Both the position numbers and the translations under genes were made by a program. Of a DNA stretch of 19,176 nt, positions 16,151-19,176 are shown one piece after another. Positions within the stretch are counted from its first letter, which is position 1. The number at the start of each line of letters is the position of its first letter. This DNA comes from Bacteroidales bacterium (lineage in GTDB: Bacteria > Bacteroidota > Bacteroidia > Bacteroidales > JAADGE01). Below the pieces are notes generated by a model, which saw only the letters and a list, made by a program, of their open reading frames with translations, was not told the DNA's origin and made no database searches. The DNA lies in the NCBI GenBank assembly GCA_024762915.1, contig JANTGL010000012.1, forward strand, positions 1-19,176, written 5' to 3'.

Positions 16151-16201
16151 GCCGTCTTTTAAGGCGGCATTGTTAGTCGTTTCTCCTGAGGTGACATTTT
16201 A
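16145..16201 (+). repeat. Tandem hairpin repeat, copy A
   Basis: Two units of about 26-27 bases lie head to tail, each starting TTGTAAG or a variant and containing an inverted repeat. Hairpin 1 (16151-16168) has a 6-bp stem, GCCGTC against GGCGGC, with loop TTTTAA. Hairpin 2 (16176-16195) has an 8-bp stem closing the tetraloop TCCT. The repeat starts inside the kinase gene, supplying its last Leu codon (TTG) and stop. It is not followed by a strong U-run, so a terminator role is possible but not clear-cut. A second copy is at 17192-17249, differing by four substitutions and one indel. Confidence 0.85.
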
Positions 16202-16234
16202 AAGGCAAAAAACAATTCATAAAATCCGGGAACC

Positions 16235-17197
16235 ATGAAAAATTTAACACTTTTTATTTTAATTAGTTTTTTTGCAAGTCATTTAACTGCTCAAAAGGAT
16301 TATGGTTATGAATGGTCGATTGATACCGTAACATTTGAAGAACCGTGTTTTTATTTAAAAACAGATACTTCGGCAATAAATATCTGGCAAATAGGAGAGC
16401 CGCAAAAAACATTTTTTAACAGTTCTTTTTCTTTACCGAATGCCGTTGTTACGGATACTTTAAATAATTATCCCGTTAATAAATATTCGTATTTTGATTT
16501 AATTATTGATGATAACAGTTTTCCGTATTTTTATAATCAAATGTGTTTTGAGATTAAACATAAAATTGATACGGATACTTTAAAAGACGGCGGATACATA
16601 ACAGTTTCTTTTGATAAAGGACAAAGTTGGAATATTATTATTAATGAGCAACTTATTGATTATTGTATTGTTCCCAACCCGTGGGATGATTCATTTATTA
16701 ATAAAAATATTTATTCACAAGAGGATACTCTTTTTAACGGAGAATATGGTTTTTCAGGAAAATCGGATTGGACAGAAACAAGATTTACTTGGTCTTATTG
16801 TCCCGTTAAAAATAATACAGAAGTTGCCGATACTGTAATAATCCGATTTAATTTTATTTCGGATAATATTGATAACGAAAAAGAAGGTTGGATGATTGAT
16901 GATATTAGGCTGTTTAATGCTGATTTGGGAAGTAATGTTGAAAATTTAAACAAACAAAAGCATTCAGCATTTCAAACAAACCCCGTGAAAGATAAATCAA
17001 TTATTATTTTTGATAAAATATATAAAAATACGGATGTGTATCTATATGATTTTCAAGGCAAAGAATTAAGAAAAACCACCGTTAAAAATAAGAAAGAATA
17101 TCTTTTTACCGCAAATAATTTACCTGTCGGTATGTATTTTTTAAAAATTATTTTTGACAATAAGATTTCCGAAACATATAAAATAATTATATTGTAA
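16235..17197 (+). CDS. Secreted protein with T9SS C-terminal sorting domain
   Basis: This 320-residue protein has a signal peptide (1-20, ending HLTAQ) and a type IX secretion sorting domain at the C-terminus (about 246-320). The sorting domain starts at FQTNPVKDKSIIIF and includes VYLYDFQGKELRK, LPVGMYFLKI and the final ETYKIIIL. Between them is a beta-rich domain with YITVSFDKGQSWN (121-133) and VIIRFNFISDNIDNEKEGWM (201-220) ahead of IDDIRLF, a pattern seen in jelly-roll domains of secreted Bacteroidota proteins next to proteases or adhesins. No catalytic residues are apparent. The sorting domain predicts transport through the outer membrane and surface attachment or release. It follows the kinase gene after 84 bases that include hairpin repeat copy A. 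Confidence 0.88.
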   Translation: MKNLTLFILISFFASHLTAQKDYGYEWSIDTVTFEEPCFYLKTDTSAINIWQIGEPQKTFFNSSFSLPNAVVTDTLNNYPVNKYSYFDLIIDDNSFPYFYNQMCFEIKHKIDTDTLKDGGYITVSFDKGQSWNIIINEQLIDYCIVPNPWDDSFINKNIYSQEDTLFNGEYGFSGKSDWTETRFTWSYCPVKNNTEVADTVIIRFNFISDNIDNEKEGWMIDDIRLFNADLGSNVENLNKQKHSAFQTNPVKDKSIIIFDKIYKNTDVYLYDFQGKELRKTTVKNKKEYLFTANNLPVGMYFLKIIFDNKISETYKIIIL

Positions 17198-17249
17198 GTC
17201 GTCTTTTTAAGGCGGCATTGTAAGTCGTCTCTCCTGAGGCGACATTTTA
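17192..17249 (+). repeat. Tandem hairpin repeat, copy B
   Basis: The layout is the same as copy A. Hairpin 1 (17198-17216) pairs GTCGTC with GGCGGC around TTTTTAA. Hairpin 2 (17224-17243) is GTCGTCTCTCCTGAGGCGAC, an 8-bp stem with loop TCCT. The sequence ATTTTACAAGCGAC that follows may be the start of a decayed third unit. The first unit overlaps the last codon (TTG) and stop of the secreted-protein gene, exactly as copy A does with the kinase gene. It fills most of the 80-base gap before the UbiD-family gene. Confidence 0.85.
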
Positions 17250-17277
17250 CAAGCGACAAAAATCAAAGCAAAAAACG

Positions 17278-19176
17278 ATGCAAAACTTCATAAATAAAAT
17301 TGAACAAGCCGGCGAGCTTATCAGAATAAAAACACGCGTTAATACTGAACTCGAAATTGCCGAACTTGCCGATCGTATGTCAAAACAACCGGGCGGCGGT
17401 AAAGCCTTGCTATTTGAAAATACCGGCACCGATTTTCCTGTTCTGATTAATGCTCTCGGATCCGAAAAACGCATGCAAATTGCATTGAATGTGAATGATT
17501 TCAACGAAATAGGAGAAGAATTGGAAAAAATGTTTAAAAATCTTACGTCTCCGAAAAAAGGATTTTTTGATAAACTGAAAATGTTACCCGAATTGGCTTC
17601 ATTGTCCTCTTATATGCCGAAAACTGTTTCCGGAAAAGGACAATCACAGGAAGTGATACATAAAAATCCCGATTTGTCAATTCTTCCGATTTTAAAAACA
17701 TGGAGCAGAGACGGAGGCAAATTTATAACCTTTCCGCAAGTAATTACAAAAGACCCGATTACCGGCATTCGAAATATCGGAATGTATCGTATGCAGATGT
17801 TTGAAAAAGACCTTGCCGGAATGCATTGGCATAAACACAAAGTAGGCGCAAGGCATTTTTCGGAGTATAAAAAACTCGGGAAAAAGATGCCGATTGCCGT
17901 TGCTTTGGGCGGGCATCCGGCATTAACGTATGCAGCAACGGCCCCTTTGCCCGATAATATTGATGAATATATGCTTGCCGGATTTCTTCGTAAAGAAAAA
18001 GTAAAGATGGTAAAAGCGATTACTCAAAATATTGACGTTCCGGCGGAAGCAGATATGATTATCGAAGGATATGTTGACCCGCAAGAGGATTTTATTTGGG
18101 AAGGACCGTTCGGCGATCATACCGGCTTTTTCTCTTTAGCGGATTGGTATCCGAAATTTCACTTAACGTGTATTACGCATAAAAAGGATGCTGTTTATCC
18201 GGCAACTGTTGTGGGAATTCCGCCGATGGAAGATGCTTGGATTGCGCGCGCCACGGAACGAATCTTTTTGGCACCCATTAAATTAAGTATGCTTCCGGAA
18301 ATGACAGATATGAATATCCCGGATGCCGGAGTGGCACATAATTTAACACTTGTAAGCATCGAAAAAACATTTTCGGGACAAGCTCAAAAAACAATGAGTT
18401 CGCTTTGGGGTGCCGGACAAATGATGTTTAATAAGATGCTTGCTGTTTTTGATACGGACGTAAAAATTTCCGACTATAAACAAGCGGCAAAAACAGTTTC
18501 CGAAAACGTAAACCCGGAAAATGATTTAATATTTATGAAAGGACCTCTTGATATCTTAGACCATTCTTCAAGTAAATTTGCCTACGGCAGTAAGCTCGGG
18601 ATTGATGCAACCTTAAAATATGATGAAGAAAAATCAAATTCGGAAACATTACAAATTAATTTGAAAACCGTTGAAATTGATATTCTTCAAATGAAAAAAA
18701 AATATTCGGAAATTAAGGAAATTAATGATGAATTGTTGAAAGACGGTATTTCGTTTCTTTTTATTTCAATGGAAAAAACAAAAAAACAACACGTTAAAGA
18801 ATTAGCGGAGCAACTTATTCAAGAAGAGGGCGTTCGAAAGGTGAAGTTTCTGATTTTTGTTGATTTTCCCGTTACTGTTTTCGACATTGAACAAACAACT
18901 TGGATTTTTGCTAATAATATTGAACCGATGCGCGATTGTTATATTTTTAAATCACAAAGCGAAACCGAAATTTCACACCTTGCCATTGACGGAACAAGAA
19001 AACGTGCCGATATTGATAATTTTAAACGCGATTGGCCGGATATTGTAACGTCTGATGAGGCAACAATAAACTTGGTTGATAAACGATGGGACGAATATGG
19101 TATCGGAAAATTTATTCCGTCACCGTCCGTAAAATACAAACATTTGATAATGAGCGAAACAGCTGTTGTTGAATAA
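17278..19176 (+). CDS. UbiD-family prenyl-FMN-dependent decarboxylase (probably menaquinone-related)
   Basis: This complete 632-residue protein ends on the last base of the window. It shows the UbiD signatures: NIGMYRMQMF (166-175), which carries the Arg and backbone of the prenylated-FMN and metal site; IIEGYVDP (261-268); and WEGPFGDHTGFFS (274-286), which supplies the conserved acidic residues. UbiD enzymes reversibly decarboxylate aromatic or unsaturated acids using prenyl-FMN made by UbiX, which is not encoded here. It is longer than E. coli UbiD (about 500 residues) and fits the long branch often annotated as menaquinone biosynthesis decarboxylase in Bacteroidota. That substrate is family knowledge rather than something visible here. 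Nothing in the neighbouring genes supports a shared pathway. Confidence 0.9.
   Translation: MQNFINKIEQAGELIRIKTRVNTELEIAELADRMSKQPGGGKALLFENTGTDFPVLINALGSEKRMQIALNVNDFNEIGEELEKMFKNLTSPKKGFFDKLKMLPELASLSSYMPKTVSGKGQSQEVIHKNPDLSILPILKTWSRDGGKFITFPQVITKDPITGIRNIGMYRMQMFEKDLAGMHWHKHKVGARHFSEYKKLGKKMPIAVALGGHPALTYAATAPLPDNIDEYMLAGFLRKEKVKMVKAITQNIDVPAEADMIIEGYVDPQEDFIWEGPFGDHTGFFSLADWYPKFHLTCITHKKDAVYPATVVGIPPMEDAWIARATERIFLAPIKLSMLPEMTDMNIPDAGVAHNLTLVSIEKTFSGQAQKTMSSLWGAGQMMFNKMLAVFDTDVKISDYKQAAKTVSENVNPENDLIFMKGPLDILDHSSSKFAYGSKLGIDATLKYDEEKSNSETLQINLKTVEIDILQMKKKYSEIKEINDELLKDGISFLFISMEKTKKQHVKELAEQLIQEEGVRKVKFLIFVDFPVTVFDIEQTTWIFANNIEPMRDCYIFKSQSETEISHLAIDGTRKRADIDNFKRDWPDIVTSDEATINLVDKRWDEYGIGKFIPSPSVKYKHLIMSETAVVE

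Noticed and set aside
16151..16195. Calling hairpin repeat copy A a Rho-independent terminator
   Set aside because: The stems are followed by ATTGTTA and ATTTTA rather than a clear U-run, and the internal tandem structure and second copy fit a repeat family better. Termination remains possible.
17247..17504. Open frame on the minus strand overlapping the UbiD start and repeat copy B
   Set aside because: It covers a strongly supported gene on the other strand and shows no domain or start signal.
1..19176. CRISPR arrays, tRNA or rRNA genes, phage or insertion-sequence genes
   Set aside because: No regularly spaced direct repeats, cloverleaf, rRNA-like segments, transposase or integrase motifs were seen in any frame.

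Overview
The window looks like chromosome from a low-GC member of the Bacteroidota. The evidence is a type IX secretion (T9SS) C-terminal sorting domain, promoter-like elements of the TAnnTTTG type, start codons without Shine-Dalgarno sequences, and a TetR-type regulator with the N-terminus I associate with that phylum. Coding density is high and no gap exceeds about 110 bases. I saw no tRNA, rRNA, CRISPR array, transposase or phage gene.

Region 1 (1-5342, minus strand) reads as one autoregulated envelope-transport operon. In transcription order it holds a TetR-family regulator, a small membrane protein of the isoprenylcysteine methyltransferase / steroid-reductase-like fold, a LolA-like lipoprotein-sorting protein, and three consecutive FtsX/MacB-type ABC permeases. 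The third permease runs off the left edge. No ATPase is in the window; it may lie beyond the edge. A near-perfect palindrome in front of the regulator overlaps the -7 element of its promoter.

Region 2 (5449-6765 and 13290-16150, plus strand) holds three membrane-anchored components of Ser/Thr phosphorylation signalling: an FHA-domain protein (reader), a PP2C phosphatase (eraser) and a Hanks-type kinase (writer). Each has one predicted membrane segment and an extracytoplasmic part. Phosphatase and kinase overlap by 4 bases. The FHA gene is separated from them by about 6.5 kb of opposite-strand genes.

Region 3 (6770-13182, minus strand) is that intervening block, a tightly packed surface-glycan operon: a truncated sulfotransferase, a GNAT acetyltransferase, a FemAB-like acyl/aminoacyl transferase, a GT4 glycosyltransferase, a Wzx-type flippase, an FkbM methyltransferase and a second class I methyltransferase. 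It is visibly more A+T-rich than its flanks, and its 3' end lies 4 bases from the end of the FHA gene, which is compatible with acquisition or insertion at this site.

Region 4 (16145-19176, plus strand) continues behind the kinase with a T9SS-exported protein and a complete UbiD-family decarboxylase that ends on the last base. The kinase gene and the exported-protein gene both end inside copies of the same tandem hairpin repeat. Where the two copies differ within stems, the changes keep base pairing (C-G to U-G) in the sense transcript. This repeat, the split phosphosignalling set, and an EF-hand-like loop in the TetR regulator are the most unusual observations here.
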